Shown: piece by piece, positions 11,490 to 20,507 of the stretch
How the letters are laid out: each line of letters opens with the position of its first letter
Position numbering within the stretch: the stretch's first letter is position 1
Assembly: GCA_030145205.1 (NCBI GenBank)
Contig: JAQYVZ010000001.1
Span: forward strand, 174,580 to 238,579
Origin: Desulfuromonadales bacterium
Lineage (GTDB): Bacteria; Desulfobacterota; Desulfuromonadia; Desulfuromonadales; BM103
Length of the DNA stretch: 64,000 nt
Direction: 5' to 3'
Notes under the pieces: generated by a model
Database searches by the model: none
What the model saw: the letters and a program-made list of their open reading frames with translations, nothing else
What the model was told of the DNA's origin: nothing
Program-made: the position numbers and the translations under genes

Positions 11490-13565
11490 TCAGTCCTTGT
11501 TGACTTCTTCAAGTAGCTTGGCCGTCATATGGGACGGCATCTCTTCGTAATGCGAGAACTCCATGGTAAACAGACCACGGTCAGAAGTCATGGAACGCAG
11601 CTCCGGAGCGTATTTGAGCACCTCAGACATCGGCACCTGCACCTTGACGATCTGGCTGGAACCCTGAGGATCAACCCCGAGGACCTTGCCGCGCCGCGAG
11701 TTCATGTCGCCGATCACATCGCCGATACAATCATCCGGGACTGTAATTTCCATCTCAACGATCGGCTCAAGAATCACCGGATTGGCGGCTTCACACGCTT
11801 TTTTGAATCCCATGGATCCGGCAATCTTGAATGCCATCTCCGACGAGTCGACCGAATGGTGCTGGCCGTCGTACAAAGTCACCCGGCAATCCTGCACCGG
11901 GAATCCACCCAAAGACCCTTTGTGGATCGTTTCCTGAATCCCTTTGTCGACTGCTGGAATAAATTGCCGCGGAACAACACCGCCGACAATTTTGTCGACA
12001 AATTCATAGCCACCGCCGCGAGGCAACGGCTCCACCCGGATGTGGATGTCGGCAAACTGACCCCGACCGCCCGACTGCTTCTTGTGGCGGTAGTGCTGTT
12101 CGACCGACTTCTTGATGGTCTCACGATAAGGGACCTTCGGCTCTTTGAGAAGAACCTCAACACCGAACTTGCGCGCCAGCTTCTCTATGGCAACCTCGAC
12201 ATGAACCTGGCCCATGCCGGAAATGATCATTTCCTTGGTCTCTTCGTCACGCTGGACGTTGAGAGCCGGGTCTTCCTCCATGATCCGCTGCAGACCGGAG
12301 AAAATTTTCTCCTCGTCGCCCTTGCTTTTCGGCTCAAGCGCAAACGAGATCACCGGCTTGAGACTCATGGGGCTATCGTAAATGATCGGCTTGCCGGAGT
12401 CACACAGGGTGTCGCCTGTGGTGGTCTCCTTCAGTTTGGCAACCGCCACGATATCGCCAGCCACCGCTTCGCCGACCGGCTTCTGCTTTTTGCCTTCCGG
12501 CAGCAGAATCTGGCCGATGCGCTCGTTGCAGTCCTTATTCGGATTAAACACACTGCTGTCCGACTTGACCGTCCCGGAATAGACGCGAAACAGGGTCAGC
12601 TTGCCGGTAAACGGATCGCTGATCGTCTTGAACACCATGGCGGAGAATGGCGCGGACGGGTCGGGCTGACGCTCGTCCTGCTCGTCGTTCTTTGGGTTGG
12701 TGCCATACTGAGTGCCCTTATCGATCGGTGAGGGCAGACAGGTGACGATACCGTCCAACAGCTGCCGGACACCGATGTTTGCCGAAGCACTGCCGCAGTA
12801 CACCGGCAGAAACTGGCCGGTCAGAACACCTTCGCGCAGACCCTTGAGAATCTCTTCGTCGGTGAGTTCCTCGGTTTCGAGGTATTTCTCCATGAGATCG
12901 TCTTCAGTTTCGGCACAGGCTTCCATCAGCATGACGCGCAGTCGCGCGGCCTCATCCTGGTAATCCGCCGGGATATCGGCCTCATCGTAGGTCCCCTTCT
13001 CATCAAACTTGAAGAGCCGCGCTTTCATCTTGACCAGATCGATGACGCCTTTGAAATCTTCTTCCTCGCCGATCGGCATGTTGACCGCAACAGTTCGTGC
13101 CGACAAGGCCTTTTCGATATCATCGACAGCCTGCAGATAGTTTGAACGCTCCCGGTCCAGCTTATTGACAAAAGCGATCCGTGGCACTTCAAACTCATCC
13201 GCCCATTTCCAGAGGGTCTGGGTCTGTGCTTTGACGCCGTCCACAGCTGAAACCAGCAGAACCGCACCGCCCAGAACACGCAGGCAGCCGCGGGTGTCAT
13301 GCAGAAAGTTGGTGTATCCGGGGGTATCGACAATGTGCAGTTCATGGCCATTCCACTCGCAGTGATGCAGCTTGGAACTGATCGTAATCTTCCGCTTTAC
13401 TTCCTCCGGCTCAAAATCCATGTTGGACGAGCCATCGTCAACCTTACCCAGGCGGTCCGTCATCCCGGTATTGAAAAGGATCGCCTCGATCAGGGAGGTT
13501 TTGCCGGCATCCCCCTGCCCTACAATTCCCAGGTTGCGCAGTTGAGTGGTCTCAAACTTGGCCAT
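11490..13565 (-). CDS. fusA: Elongation factor G paralog (EF-G2-like GTPase)
   Basis: At 691 residues this is a full-length EF-G with all five domains: GTPase (1-280), domain II (about 300-390), III, IV (about 470-600) and V. Its G motifs differ from canonical EF-G: the P-loop is GQGDAGKTS (16-24) in place of GHVDHGKTT, the switch region reads KRKITISS rather than RGITI, G3 is DTPGY and G4 is NKLD. These changes mark the secondary EF-G class found beside a standard fusA in many deltaproteobacteria; whether it acts in translocation, ribosome recycling or neither is not known from sequence. No str-operon genes (rpsL, rpsG, tuf) are adjacent, which supports a paralog. The ATG is preceded by AGGAAAG. 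Confidence 0.9.
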   Translation of the reverse strand: MAKFETTQLRNLGIVGQGDAGKTSLIEAILFNTGMTDRLGKVDDGSSNMDFEPEEVKRKITISSKLHHCEWNGHELHIVDTPGYTNFLHDTRGCLRVLGGAVLLVSAVDGVKAQTQTLWKWADEFEVPRIAFVNKLDRERSNYLQAVDDIEKALSARTVAVNMPIGEEEDFKGVIDLVKMKARLFKFDEKGTYDEADIPADYQDEAARLRVMLMEACAETEDDLMEKYLETEELTDEEILKGLREGVLTGQFLPVYCGSASANIGVRQLLDGIVTCLPSPIDKGTQYGTNPKNDEQDERQPDPSAPFSAMVFKTISDPFTGKLTLFRVYSGTVKSDSSVFNPNKDCNERIGQILLPEGKKQKPVGEAVAGDIVAVAKLKETTTGDTLCDSGKPIIYDSPMSLKPVISFALEPKSKGDEEKIFSGLQRIMEEDPALNVQRDEETKEMIISGMGQVHVEVAIEKLARKFGVEVLLKEPKVPYRETIKKSVEQHYRHKKQSGGRGQFADIHIRVEPLPRGGGYEFVDKIVGGVVPRQFIPAVDKGIQETIHKGSLGGFPVQDCRVTLYDGQHHSVDSSEMAFKIAGSMGFKKACEAANPVILEPIVEMEITVPDDCIGDVIGDMNSRRGKVLGVDPQGSSQIVKVQVPMSEVLKYAPELRSMTSDRGLFTMEFSHYEEMPSHMTAKLLEEVNKD

Positions 13566-13600
13566 GATCTTTCCTTTCCTTGAGCGTGCTTAAATTTCAT

Positions 13601-13630
13601 AAAACCGGCTGGGAAAGGTTCCCGTCCGGC
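13601..13630 (-). terminator. Possible weak terminator after coaX
   Basis: Read on the minus strand, CCGG and GGGAA pair with TTCCC and CCGG around a short loop, with a two-base mismatch inside the stem, then TTTTATG follows. It lies between coaX and the EF-G gene and may reduce read-through. The broken stem lowers confidence. Confidence 0.35.
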
Positions 13631-13646
13631 ATTTATGACGCTATGT

Positions 13647-14417
13647 CTACAACGTCCGGTTCCGATCGTAAATAATCCTTAACCCCTCCAGAGTCAAAAA
13701 GGAGTCGACTTCATCAATGGTCTTGCTCTCGGTCGCCACCAGCACTGCCAAACCACCGGTCGCTACCACCCGGGGAGTCTCCCGGGCCTCCTGCTTCATC
13801 CGTTCGACAATGCCGTCAACCAGACCGATATAGCCGTAAAACAGACCCGACTGCATGCTGTTGACCGTATTCTTGGCGATCACCTGCGGCGGTTCGGCCA
13901 CTTCGACCCGGGGCAGTTTGCTGGCATGCGTGTAAAGAGCCTCCGCAGAGATCACCAGGCCGGGGGCAATCGCGCCCCCAAGGTATTCGCCGCGAGCCGA
14001 GATATAATCAAAGGTGGTCGCCGTACCGAAATCGACGACGATCAGGCTCGACTGCCATTTGTTGTAAGCGGCCACGGCATTGACAATCCGGTCAGCCCCG
14101 ACTTCACGTGGGTTGTCATAAAGAATAGGCATCCCTGTCTTGGTTCCGGGGCCAACCACGCACGGCTTCAGCTTGAAATAAGTCTGGCACAGATCTTCAA
14201 GAGCCTTCAGGGTCGGCGGCACCACGCAGGAGATGGTCACTGCGGCCACGTCAGAGAAATCGAGCTGCGACAGACGAAACAGCTCATGGGTCACCATCGC
14301 CCATTCGTCCGCAGTCCGTTCCCGATCCGTGGTCAGGCGCCAGCTGCGCACCAGGTTTTCGTCGCGGTAAAGACCTAAAACGGTATGGCTGTTGCCAACA
14401 TCAATAACGAGAAGCAT
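13647..14417 (-). CDS. coaX: Type III pantothenate kinase
   Basis: This 256-residue ASKHA-fold kinase phosphorylates pantothenate in the first step of coenzyme A synthesis. The N-terminal phosphate loop is [12 protein letters not shown] (5-16), the substrate region is [11 protein letters not shown] (about 103-113) and the catalytic segment [10 protein letters not shown] (about 124-133). The ATG at 14417 was chosen because the conserved sequence starts at MLLVIDVGN and the length then matches the family; the frame remains open 14 codons upstream but that part has no similarity or ribosome site. coaX following birA is a common bacterial arrangement. Confidence 0.94.
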   Translation of the reverse strand: MLLVIDVGNSHTVLGLYRDENLVRSWRLTTDRERTADEWAMVTHELFRLSQLDFSDVAAVTISCVVPPTLKALEDLCQTYFKLKPCVVGPGTKTGMPILYDNPREVGADRIVNAVAAYNKWQSSLIVVDFGTATTFDYISARGEYLGGAIAPGLVISAEALYTHASKLPRVEVAEPPQVIAKNTVNSMQSGLFYGYIGLVDGIVERMKQEARETPRVVATGGLAVLVATESKTIDEVDSFLTLEGLRIIYDRNRTL

Positions 14418-14470
14418 ATAACCCCGTAACGCGAAACGCGAAACACGCGGCGCGGCCATTCAAACGCAGG

Positions 14471-14496
14471 AAAAAAGGGAAGGACCAGGGTCCTTC
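14471..14496 (-). terminator. Rho-independent terminator after birA, with adjacent palindrome
   Basis: On the minus strand GAAGGACC pairs with GGTCCTTC (8 bp, tight loop) and is followed by CCTTTTTT. Just upstream, 14496-14511, a second perfect palindrome CGTGAT-N4-ATCACG forms a tandem hairpin. The pair lies between birA and coaX, so coaX may be partly uncoupled from the upstream genes or be transcribed by read-through. Confidence 0.55.
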
Positions 14497-14519
14497 GTGA
14501 TTCACATCACGCAACGTGA

Positions 14520-15506
14520 TTATGACCCGACCGGACGCACATCGCCAGCCAGAATCCGTTCAACCCCGGTCGCTGTCCTGACCAACAGGGCTCCGTCATT
14601 ATCCAGACCGGTCATAATCCCCCGGATGGTGAGGTTCTGGCAATCCACCTCAATCATCGTGCCGGTCCAGTCGCAGTACGCTTCCCAGGCTGACAGCACC
14701 GGACGGGCGCCATTTTCCAGGTAGTCCCGATAGAGAAGGTCCACCTGCGTCAGCAAGGACCGGGCAAAACCCAGACGAGAGACCGGGTGACCAGCTTCGA
14801 TGGCCAGTGAGGTCGCCGGGTAACGCAACTGGGTCGGGATCTGGTCAGCCGGCATATTCAGGTTGACCCCGATCCCCAAAACAACGTGGTTGACCCGGTC
14901 GGTCTCAGAGCTCATCTCGTTCAACAGGCCAGCCATCTTGCGCCCGTTCAACAAGATATCGTTCGGCCATTTTACGGTCGGCTGCAGACCGCTGACCTCC
15001 GCAACCGTCCGGCACACTGCCACAGCCGACAGAAACGTCAACTGTGAAGCTTCCAGTGGCAAGACCGTCGGTCGCAACAGAATGGACACATACAGGTTGA
15101 CGCCGCCGGGGGAGAGCCAGCGCCGCCCGAGACGCCCCTTGCCCGCCGTCTGCCGATCCGCTACCACGACCAGCCCTTCCGGAGCGCCCGTATCACCCAG
15201 TACCATCGCCTGGGCATTGGTTGAATCGGTCTCCTCGAAGACGCGGATGTCGCTGCCAATCAAGCTATCGTCCAACCCGGCCCGCAACTCCTCGGCCGAC
15301 AGCAAATCAGGGGCCTCCAGCAGGTGATACCCACGCGATGGCACGGCCTCAATCTTGTAACCCAGCTCGCGCAACGCCTCGATCTGCTTCCAGACGGCCG
15401 TGCGTGAGACTCCCAGCGTCTTGCTGATCTGCGCGCCAGAGACGAAACCGTTAGGCGTTTCTCTGAAAAGCTGCAGGATAGTTTCACGCAAGGATGAGGT
15501 CATCAT
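14520..15506 (-). CDS. birA: Bifunctional biotin-protein ligase/biotin operon repressor
   Basis: The 328-residue product has the two-part BirA layout: an N-terminal winged helix (about 5-60; GAQISKTLGVSRTAVWKQI) that lets it bind DNA, and the ligase domain with TAGKGRLGRRW (biotin/ATP loop, about 121-131), KWPNDILLNGRKMAG (about 180-194) and GIGVNLNMP (about 216-224), followed by the small C-terminal SH3-like domain. It makes biotinyl-AMP and transfers biotin to carboxylase carrier proteins. The ATG at 15506 starts just ahead of the helix-turn-helix; an upstream TTG at 15527 would add seven residues. No clear Shine-Dalgarno separates them. Confidence 0.92.
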   Translation of the reverse strand: MMTSSLRETILQLFRETPNGFVSGAQISKTLGVSRTAVWKQIEALRELGYKIEAVPSRGYHLLEAPDLLSAEELRAGLDDSLIGSDIRVFEETDSTNAQAMVLGDTGAPEGLVVVADRQTAGKGRLGRRWLSPGGVNLYVSILLRPTVLPLEASQLTFLSAVAVCRTVAEVSGLQPTVKWPNDILLNGRKMAGLLNEMSSETDRVNHVVLGIGVNLNMPADQIPTQLRYPATSLAIEAGHPVSRLGFARSLLTQVDLLYRDYLENGARPVLSAWEAYCDWTGTMIEVDCQNLTIRGIMTGLDNDGALLVRTATGVERILAGDVRPVGS

Positions 15507-15608
15507 GTCGTCGAGAGACGGCTCCAAAGTCCGAATTATTCACGAATACTTCTGCTGCAAACACCAATTGTGTCGCATCTCGCGACGAACCCCTATGAAT
15601 AAATCGAG

Positions 15609-16439
15609 CTAGGCAAACAACATCGAAATATCGACGGAACGATACGAATGAGTCAGGGCTCCCACCGAGATCAAGCGCACCCCGGTTTCCGCAATCTCCC
15701 GAACCGTGTCGAGGTTGACGCCACCGGAGGCTTCCGTCACCGCACGACCATCGACGAGCTCGACAGCCGCTCGCAGCTGGCTGAGGTCCATGTTGTCCAA
15801 CAGGAGGATATCGGCGCCCGCATCGAGCGCTTCCGCGACCTCTTCAAGGTCACGGACCTCACATTCCACTTTCAGGGTATGCGGGACATTCCGGCGAGCG
15901 CGGCTGATCGCCGCGGAGATGCCGCCGGCCGCCGCGACATGATTTTCCTTAATCAGCACGCCGTCGTACAACGCCATGCGATGATTGCCGCCACCGCCCA
16001 TACGGACAGCATATTTTTCCAACATGCGCAGTCCCGGAGTGGTCTTGCGCGTGTCAACGATAATCGCTTCGGTTCCCTCAACGGCAGCAACGAACTGCGC
16101 GGTCAGGGTGGCTGCCCCGCACATCCGCTGCAGCAAGTTCAGGGCCACGCGTTCCGCCTGCAACAGCATAGCCGCGTCGCCCTTGATCCAGGCCATCACT
16201 TCGCCCCGTTTGACCGATTGACCATCCTGAATCAACGCTTCATAGGCTGTCGACGCATCCAGTTGGCGGAAAACCCGTCCAGCCACATCAATACCGGCAA
16301 GCAGGAAGTCCTCCTTGGCGACCAACTGGGCACGGGCAGAGGTCCCCGGCTGGATCGTCGCCGCAGTGGTGACATCCCCGGTACCAATATCTTCGATGAG
16401 GGCATTTTTAATAATGCGATCAACCGCAAGCTGGTTCAT
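15609..16439 (-). CDS. nadC: Nicotinate-nucleotide pyrophosphorylase (carboxylating)
   Basis: The 276-residue enzyme converts quinolinate and PRPP to nicotinate mononucleotide in de novo NAD synthesis. Family motifs are EDIGTGDVTT near residue 15, ERVALNLLQRMCGAATLT (about 100), DTRKTTPGLR with the catalytic basic residues (about 134-143), GGGGNHR, and the C-terminal EASGGVNLDTV phosphate-binding segment. The ATG at 16439 follows GGGAG and gives the normal family length; the 30 codons open upstream show no similarity. It is the first gene of the minus-strand run towards birA and coaX. Confidence 0.94.
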   Translation of the reverse strand: MNQLAVDRIIKNALIEDIGTGDVTTAATIQPGTSARAQLVAKEDFLLAGIDVAGRVFRQLDASTAYEALIQDGQSVKRGEVMAWIKGDAAMLLQAERVALNLLQRMCGAATLTAQFVAAVEGTEAIIVDTRKTTPGLRMLEKYAVRMGGGGNHRMALYDGVLIKENHVAAAGGISAAISRARRNVPHTLKVECEVRDLEEVAEALDAGADILLLDNMDLSQLRAAVELVDGRAVTEASGGVNLDTVREIAETGVRLISVGALTHSYRSVDISMLFA

Positions 16440-16499
16440 CCCGACTCCCGTCGCCGTCCGCGTGATAGGAAACCATTTAAAAGTGATGAAAATCGCTTT

Positions 16500-16529
16500 T
16501 TTATAACACAGCGCTTCCGACCCAAGCAA
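16500..16529 (-). promoter_or_regulatory. Possible sigma-70 promoter for nadC
   Basis: On the minus strand TTGCTT (16529-16524) and TATAAA (16505-16500) are separated by 18 bases, about 60 bases ahead of the nadC ATG. The -35 match is poor, so this is tentative. Confidence 0.3.
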
Positions 16530-16561
16530 CTGAAAACCCTGACCGGAATGCTTTGAAACCC

Positions 16562-16589
16562 TTTACATTTTGCCCAATTTCTTTAGAAT
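16562..16589 (+). promoter_or_regulatory. Sigma-70 type promoter for the OmpA-like lipoprotein gene
   Basis: TTTACA (16562-16567) and TAGAAT (16584-16589) are 16 bases apart, placing a start site near 16596, about 40 bases before the lipoprotein ATG. Both hexamers differ from consensus by one base. Confidence 0.5.
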
Positions 16590-16634
16590 TGAAACAGATT
16601 CAATGACCTTCTGAAATACCTAACGGAGAGCTCC

Positions 16635-17516
16635 ATGAAATTTACCCTACCTATGCTTTTGCTGCTCTGCTGCAGTCTGCTTTTCACCGGCTGCGTCAGT
16701 GAGGGCGTACACCGCCAGAAACTTGAAGAAAACGCCCACCTTGAAGAAGTCATCCGCAGCCTTCAGGCCGACTACGAAGCTCTGCAATACGACAAGAAAC
16801 AGCTGACCAGCCGCAATGACGACCTGAACACCCAGCTGCTCGAGTCGATCAAGCGCAGCGGCCTGCTGCAACAGGACCTTGATCGAGCCAGGTCGGATCT
16901 GGCACGAATCGAAAAGGTCCTGCAGGACCGCAGCGCCGAGGCGGGAGCCGCCCTGGCCAGCATGCGCCAGACCATTGACCAGCTGACCGAAGAGAACCAG
17001 CAGATGGCGGCGCTGATGGAGCAGGAGCGCCAGGCAAGACAGGCCCAACTGGATGAAATTCAGGGGACCTACAATGAACTGGTTGGTAAACTGGAAGCGG
17101 AAATTGATCGCGGTGAAGTCACCATTTCGGAACTCAAAGGGAAACTGACGGTCAATGTGGTCGACCAGATCTTGTTCGATTCCGGTCAGGCAGAGCTGAA
17201 GCCTGCCGGCCTTGAGGTCTTGCAGCGCATCGGTGATATTCTGAAAACCGCTAACGGTAAGGAGATCCAGGTCGAAGGACATACCGACAATGTGCCGATC
17301 AGTCCGCGCCTGCAGGCAACCTTCCCCAGCAACTGGGAGCTCTCAACAGCTCGAGCGACGACCGTGTTGCATTTCCTGCAGGACAAGGCAGGGATTTCAG
17401 GTGAACGACTCTCTGCCGTCGGTTATGGCGAATATCACCCGTTAGCCAGCAACTCGGATGCCACCGGCCGCCGGCAGAACCGCCGCATTCAGATTATCCT
17501 GGTGGACCAGAAATAA
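16635..17516 (+). CDS. OmpA-family peptidoglycan-binding lipoprotein with coiled coil
   Basis: The 293-residue protein begins with a lipoprotein signal peptide; the lipobox is FTGC, with the modified Cys at about residue 20. Residues about 28-155 are a Glu/Gln/Leu-rich coiled coil. Residues about 165-290 are an OmpA/MotB domain (VVDQILFDSGQAEL, EIQVEGHTDNVPI, NWELSTARATTVLHFL, GYGEYHPLASN, GRRQNRRIQIIL) that binds diaminopimelate in peptidoglycan. It is therefore likely an outer-membrane or inner-membrane lipoprotein tethered to the wall. GGAGAG precedes the ATG. The mscS-like gene starts 11 bases after the stop, so the two form an operon, which suggests an envelope-stress role. Confidence 0.9.
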   Translation: MKFTLPMLLLLCCSLLFTGCVSEGVHRQKLEENAHLEEVIRSLQADYEALQYDKKQLTSRNDDLNTQLLESIKRSGLLQQDLDRARSDLARIEKVLQDRSAEAGAALASMRQTIDQLTEENQQMAALMEQERQARQAQLDEIQGTYNELVGKLEAEIDRGEVTISELKGKLTVNVVDQILFDSGQAELKPAGLEVLQRIGDILKTANGKEIQVEGHTDNVPISPRLQATFPSNWELSTARATTVLHFLQDKAGISGERLSAVGYGEYHPLASNSDATGRRQNRRIQIILVDQK

Positions 17517-17527
17517 GGAGCCTTGCC

Positions 17528-18355
17528 ATGCAGGAAGACCTTCAGACCATCCAGCAGGTTTACAACGTTCTGACAGAATTCGTGATCAACTACAGCTTCC
17601 AGATACTGGGAGCCATCCTCATTCTGCTGATCGGTGGCAAGCTGGCCGGTTGGTTAGGCAGGATTGTTGCCAGGTTCTGTGAGAAGCGCAACCTCGACGT
17701 GACCCTGTCACGATTTCTGGGCAGTATGGTCAAGGTCCTGGTCCTGACCTTTGTGGTGATCATCGCGATCGGCAAGTTCGGTATTTCGATCGCGCCCTTC
17801 ATCGCAGCCTTGGGTGCCATTGCTTTCGGCAGCAGCTTCGCTATCGCCGGGCCGGTTTCCAACTACGGTGCCGGCCTGGTCATCATCCTGACGCGACCCT
17901 TCGTGATCGGCAACACCATCACCATCAAGGGCGTCAGCGGGGTGGTTGACGAAATCCGTCTGGCGATCACTATCCTGTCAACCGAGGATGACGAAATCAT
18001 CACCATTCCGAACAAACACATCGTCGGTGAAATTCTACACAACTCCTTCGCCAACCGGATTGTCGAAACCACGGTCGGCATCAGCTACGATGATAATCCG
18101 GAACAGGCAGTCGACGTCCTGCATCGAGCCCTGGCGCAGATAGAAGAGGTCTGCAGCAACCCGCCGCCACAGATCGGCATTGAAGCGTTCGGAGAATCAT
18201 CCATCGATCTCGGCCTGCGCTACTGGGTACCGACGAAGAAATACTTCCAGACGCTCTACCGTGCCAACCTGGCGGTCCACAAGGCATTGCGCGAAACGGG
18301 AATCAGCATCCCCTTCCCACAGCGTGATGTTCGTATGAAGGGTCAAACAGAGTAA
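17528..18355 (+). CDS. mscS: Small-conductance mechanosensitive channel (MscS family)
   Basis: The 275-residue product has the minimal MscS build: three membrane helices in residues about 20-120, with the pore-lining TM3 rich in small residues (GAIAFGSSFAIAGPVSNYGAG, split at about 98-118), then the beta domain (TITIKGVSGVVDEI) and the cytoplasmic vestibule to the C-terminus. Such channels open under membrane tension in hypo-osmotic shock. AAGGAG lies ahead of the ATG. It is convergent with the minus-strand DUF4388-like gene, 16 bases apart, with a small ACGCC/GGCGT hairpin at the junction. Confidence 0.92.
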   Translation: MQEDLQTIQQVYNVLTEFVINYSFQILGAILILLIGGKLAGWLGRIVARFCEKRNLDVTLSRFLGSMVKVLVLTFVVIIAIGKFGISIAPFIAALGAIAFGSSFAIAGPVSNYGAGLVIILTRPFVIGNTITIKGVSGVVDEIRLAITILSTEDDEIITIPNKHIVGEILHNSFANRIVETTVGISYDDNPEQAVDVLHRALAQIEEVCSNPPPQIGIEAFGESSIDLGLRYWVPTKKYFQTLYRANLAVHKALRETGISIPFPQRDVRMKGQTE

Positions 18356-18371
18356 ACAGGGAGAGAACGCC

Positions 18372-18986
18372 CTAAAAGGCGTCAGCGAGAAGGTCTGTCG
18401 TTTCCGACAGCAGTCGTTCGGTAGGTACCAGTACATCCAGTCGGGCACCTTCGTCTCGAGCGACCGACAACGAGAGGTCGGCCTCTTTTGTCAGTTCGGT
18501 ACAGCCTTCATGGAAGAAACCGATCGGGTGGCCGTCCTCGTAAAAAATCAGGGCGACCCGCTGCTCGGAGTAGATACGCATGCAACCGCTACGTTTTTCC
18601 TGAGCCATTCGGGCCAGAACTGCCTGAATATTCAACTTTGCAAGACTTTCCTCCTGCAACAGAAAAATACCGCCCAGAACCACCACCAAAAGCTCCGCCA
18701 ACAGCTCGTTGACGCGATAGATATTCAGGCGGCCACCCTGTTCACGGACAACCTGAAGCGCTCTTTCAAGCCCCAGGCCGGACGTCAGGCGGCAGTGATC
18801 GTCTTTGTAGAGAGCTTCGCTCAATCTGCCATCTTCAAACAGAAAGATCGCCTCGCCCGCAGCAAATTCGAACGACAGGTAGCCGGTAAAGCGTCCCTGG
18901 CGCAAGGTTTTCAAGGCCGTGGAGATATCCACCTGGCCTAGGTCGATATCAGTTTTAACGGCTTTTCCACGTGGCAAACGGATCAT
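18372..18986 (-). CDS. DUF4388/PATAN-like protein
   Basis: The 204-residue soluble protein begins after a short basic leader with the DUF4388-like pattern (LGQVDISTALKTLRQ, then FTGYLSFEF, FLFEDGRLSEALY), found in adaptor proteins of gliding and sensory systems. A second, related block appears from about residue 115 (VLARMAQEKRSGCMRIY, VALIFYEDGHPIGFFHEG), so the protein looks like a degenerate tandem of the same fold. No membrane segment, catalytic motif or DNA-binding domain is evident. The ATG lacks a clear Shine-Dalgarno, so the start is uncertain. The function is unknown; a small-GTPase or signalling adaptor role would fit the family. Confidence 0.65.
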   Translation of the reverse strand: MIRLPRGKAVKTDIDLGQVDISTALKTLRQGRFTGYLSFEFAAGEAIFLFEDGRLSEALYKDDHCRLTSGLGLERALQVVREQGGRLNIYRVNELLAELLVVVLGGIFLLQEESLAKLNIQAVLARMAQEKRSGCMRIYSEQRVALIFYEDGHPIGFFHEGCTELTKEADLSLSVARDEGARLDVLVPTERLLSETTDLLADAF

Positions 18987-19100
18987 GATTTAAAGACTCT
19001 AGGGTTGATGGGAGGTAAGGCACTAATAAGACATGCGTTTAGACGAATGTCAAGTCCTATGCAGGGACATCAGTGACAAAGCCTTCAGGTCGACCACAAA

Positions 19101-19131
19101 CAAAAAGCGGCCTGTTTAATAACAGACCGCT
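19101..19131 (-). terminator. Rho-independent terminator of the heptaheme cytochrome gene
   Basis: Read on the minus strand, AGCGG-CTGTT pairs with AACAG-CCGCT around an ATTA loop with one mismatch in the stem, followed by TTTTTGTTTG. It sits about 45 bases beyond the cytochrome stop codon. Confidence 0.8.
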
Positions 19132-19173
19132 CGTTGCATGTTTACAATGTGGCGCAGGCCCAACCGTTGCAGA

Positions 19174-20280
19174 CTAGTCCTTCGCCGTGTGGCAGGAGAA
19201 GCAGCCACAGTCAGCGCTCGCCGTTCCGGCATCACATTCGGTGAGATAGTCCCAGCGCAGCATATCCGGGTAGGGAGACCCGTGCGGACGATGGCAGGAG
19301 ATACAGGTCACGACGTCGGAATTGATTGTTACAGTAGCAAAATTCGCATCGCCATCAACCAGAGTCGTACTTTTAGCTACCGGTACCAGCGGGTTATAGT
19401 CGCCATCGGGGCCTCCGAAAGCAGTGGCATATTCACCGCTGTTCGGGATCACGACGTCGGACGGGTGACGGATCCAGGCACCGGCCACACCAGTCGGCTG
19501 ATCGGTATTCATGTCATGATGGAAATTGCCGTGACAGCCGGCACAGAACTGGCCGATGGTGTTGTCCGGCACGTACGGCATAAAGGTTTTTGCATACACG
19601 TCGGTTGTGCCTTGGTAGGCGTTATGGTTGCTCGCTGAAGGGTTCTGTTCCCAATCTTCTTCCTCAATACCAACGACTCCGGTCTCGCTCCCTGGAGCAC
19701 CAAAAGTCATGGCGGGATTATCCCCAAGAAAACGGTACCAACCGCCAGTCGATCCGACCACCGTTGCCGAATCATCTGCATGATGCCGCGGCACATGACA
19801 ACCTTTGCAGCCATTCTCTTCATCTGCAGTCGACAAAGTTTCATGACAGTTGGTACAGCCTACAGTCGAAGGACCTGGCGCATAAGTCAGGTCACCATCC
19901 ACCCCGGAAATGCCGTAGACATTATGCCCATAGGCATCGCCGCCAGCATGGGCAATCCAGTAGAAGTTGCCGCCAGCCAAAACGGAAGATGCACTACCAT
20001 CTGGCGGATACGTTGGCAGCGTCTGGTTGTAAACAATCGGGATACGCGTGCTGCCCACAGTCAGGATTGTTGACGCCCCTGTATCAGAGTGACAACCCAC
20101 ACAATCCGTGCTGAGCAGATTAGAAGACGGCCCACCGGCATCCACAGCCGAACCATCCTGACTGTTGTGCATGGTGTGACAGTTGGAACAGGTGCCACTC
20201 ACCCGGGCCGCAGCCGGCAAGGCGAAGAGAAGCACACACAATAAGACGCTTAAACCAGCCCCCATTCTAACGTTTAACAT
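19174..20280 (-). CDS. Periplasmic heptaheme c-type cytochrome
   Basis: The 368-residue protein has a signal peptide (about 1-25, ending LPAAARV) and seven CXXCH heme motifs: CSNCH, CVGCH, CTNCH, CKGCH, CAGCH, CISCH and CFSCH. Several are followed by downstream His residues suited as axial ligands (for example CHRPHG, the doubled-CXXCH pattern). It is unlike the seven giant cytochromes: it lacks their MVHDFDC start and any adhesion-type module. The ATG at 20280 is chosen because GGAGG lies 5 bases upstream and the signal peptide follows directly. It is divergent from the NHL-protein gene, and a sigma-54 type site precedes it at 20397-20384. A role as an electron shuttle feeding the neighbouring surface cytochromes is an inference from position. 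Confidence 0.9.
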   Translation of the reverse strand: MLNVRMGAGLSVLLCVLLFALPAAARVSGTCSNCHTMHNSQDGSAVDAGGPSSNLLSTDCVGCHSDTGASTILTVGSTRIPIVYNQTLPTYPPDGSASSVLAGGNFYWIAHAGGDAYGHNVYGISGVDGDLTYAPGPSTVGCTNCHETLSTADEENGCKGCHVPRHHADDSATVVGSTGGWYRFLGDNPAMTFGAPGSETGVVGIEEEDWEQNPSASNHNAYQGTTDVYAKTFMPYVPDNTIGQFCAGCHGNFHHDMNTDQPTGVAGAWIRHPSDVVIPNSGEYATAFGGPDGDYNPLVPVAKSTTLVDGDANFATVTINSDVVTCISCHRPHGSPYPDMLRWDYLTECDAGTASADCGCFSCHTAKD

Positions 20281-20383
20281 TTGTCCTCCCAGACAATCCC
20301 TATCAAGATACCTACATTCATTTGACTTACAGTTCCCGAGTAGTATCCTAGCAAATAACAATGATGATCGGTAGATCTTTTAT

Positions 20384-20397
20384 GCAAAATTCTGACC
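20384..20397 (-). promoter_or_regulatory. Sigma-54 (-24/-12) promoter candidate for the heptaheme cytochrome
   Basis: On the minus strand TGGTCAGAATTTTGCA places GG (20397-20396) and GC (20385-20384) exactly 10 bases apart, as RpoN promoters require, with the -12 half TTGCA intact. The predicted start is near 20372, about 90 bases before the ATG. Confidence 0.6.
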
Positions 20398-20493
20398 AAC
20401 ACAGAACAACCCCAAACTTTCCATTTCCAACCAACCCAACTTAACTTCTTGAATAAGCAAACAATTATGTAAACCGAATAATTAAATAAAACG

Positions 20494-20507
20494 GGCACGC
20501 TAATTGC
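20494..20507 (+). promoter_or_regulatory. Sigma-54 (-24/-12) promoter for the NHL gene and downstream cytochrome
   Basis: GGGCACGCTAATTGCT carries GG (20494-20495), the GGCACG block and GC (20506-20507) at N10 spacing, missing only the first T of the consensus TGGCACG-N4-TTGCW. The transcript would begin near 20519, leaving a leader of about 90 bases before the ATG at 20607. Confidence 0.75.

Noticed and set aside
11529..12731. 400-codon plus-strand frame opposite the EF-G gene
   Set aside because: It is a shadow of the EF-G frame, with low-complexity His/Arg composition and no recognisable domain.
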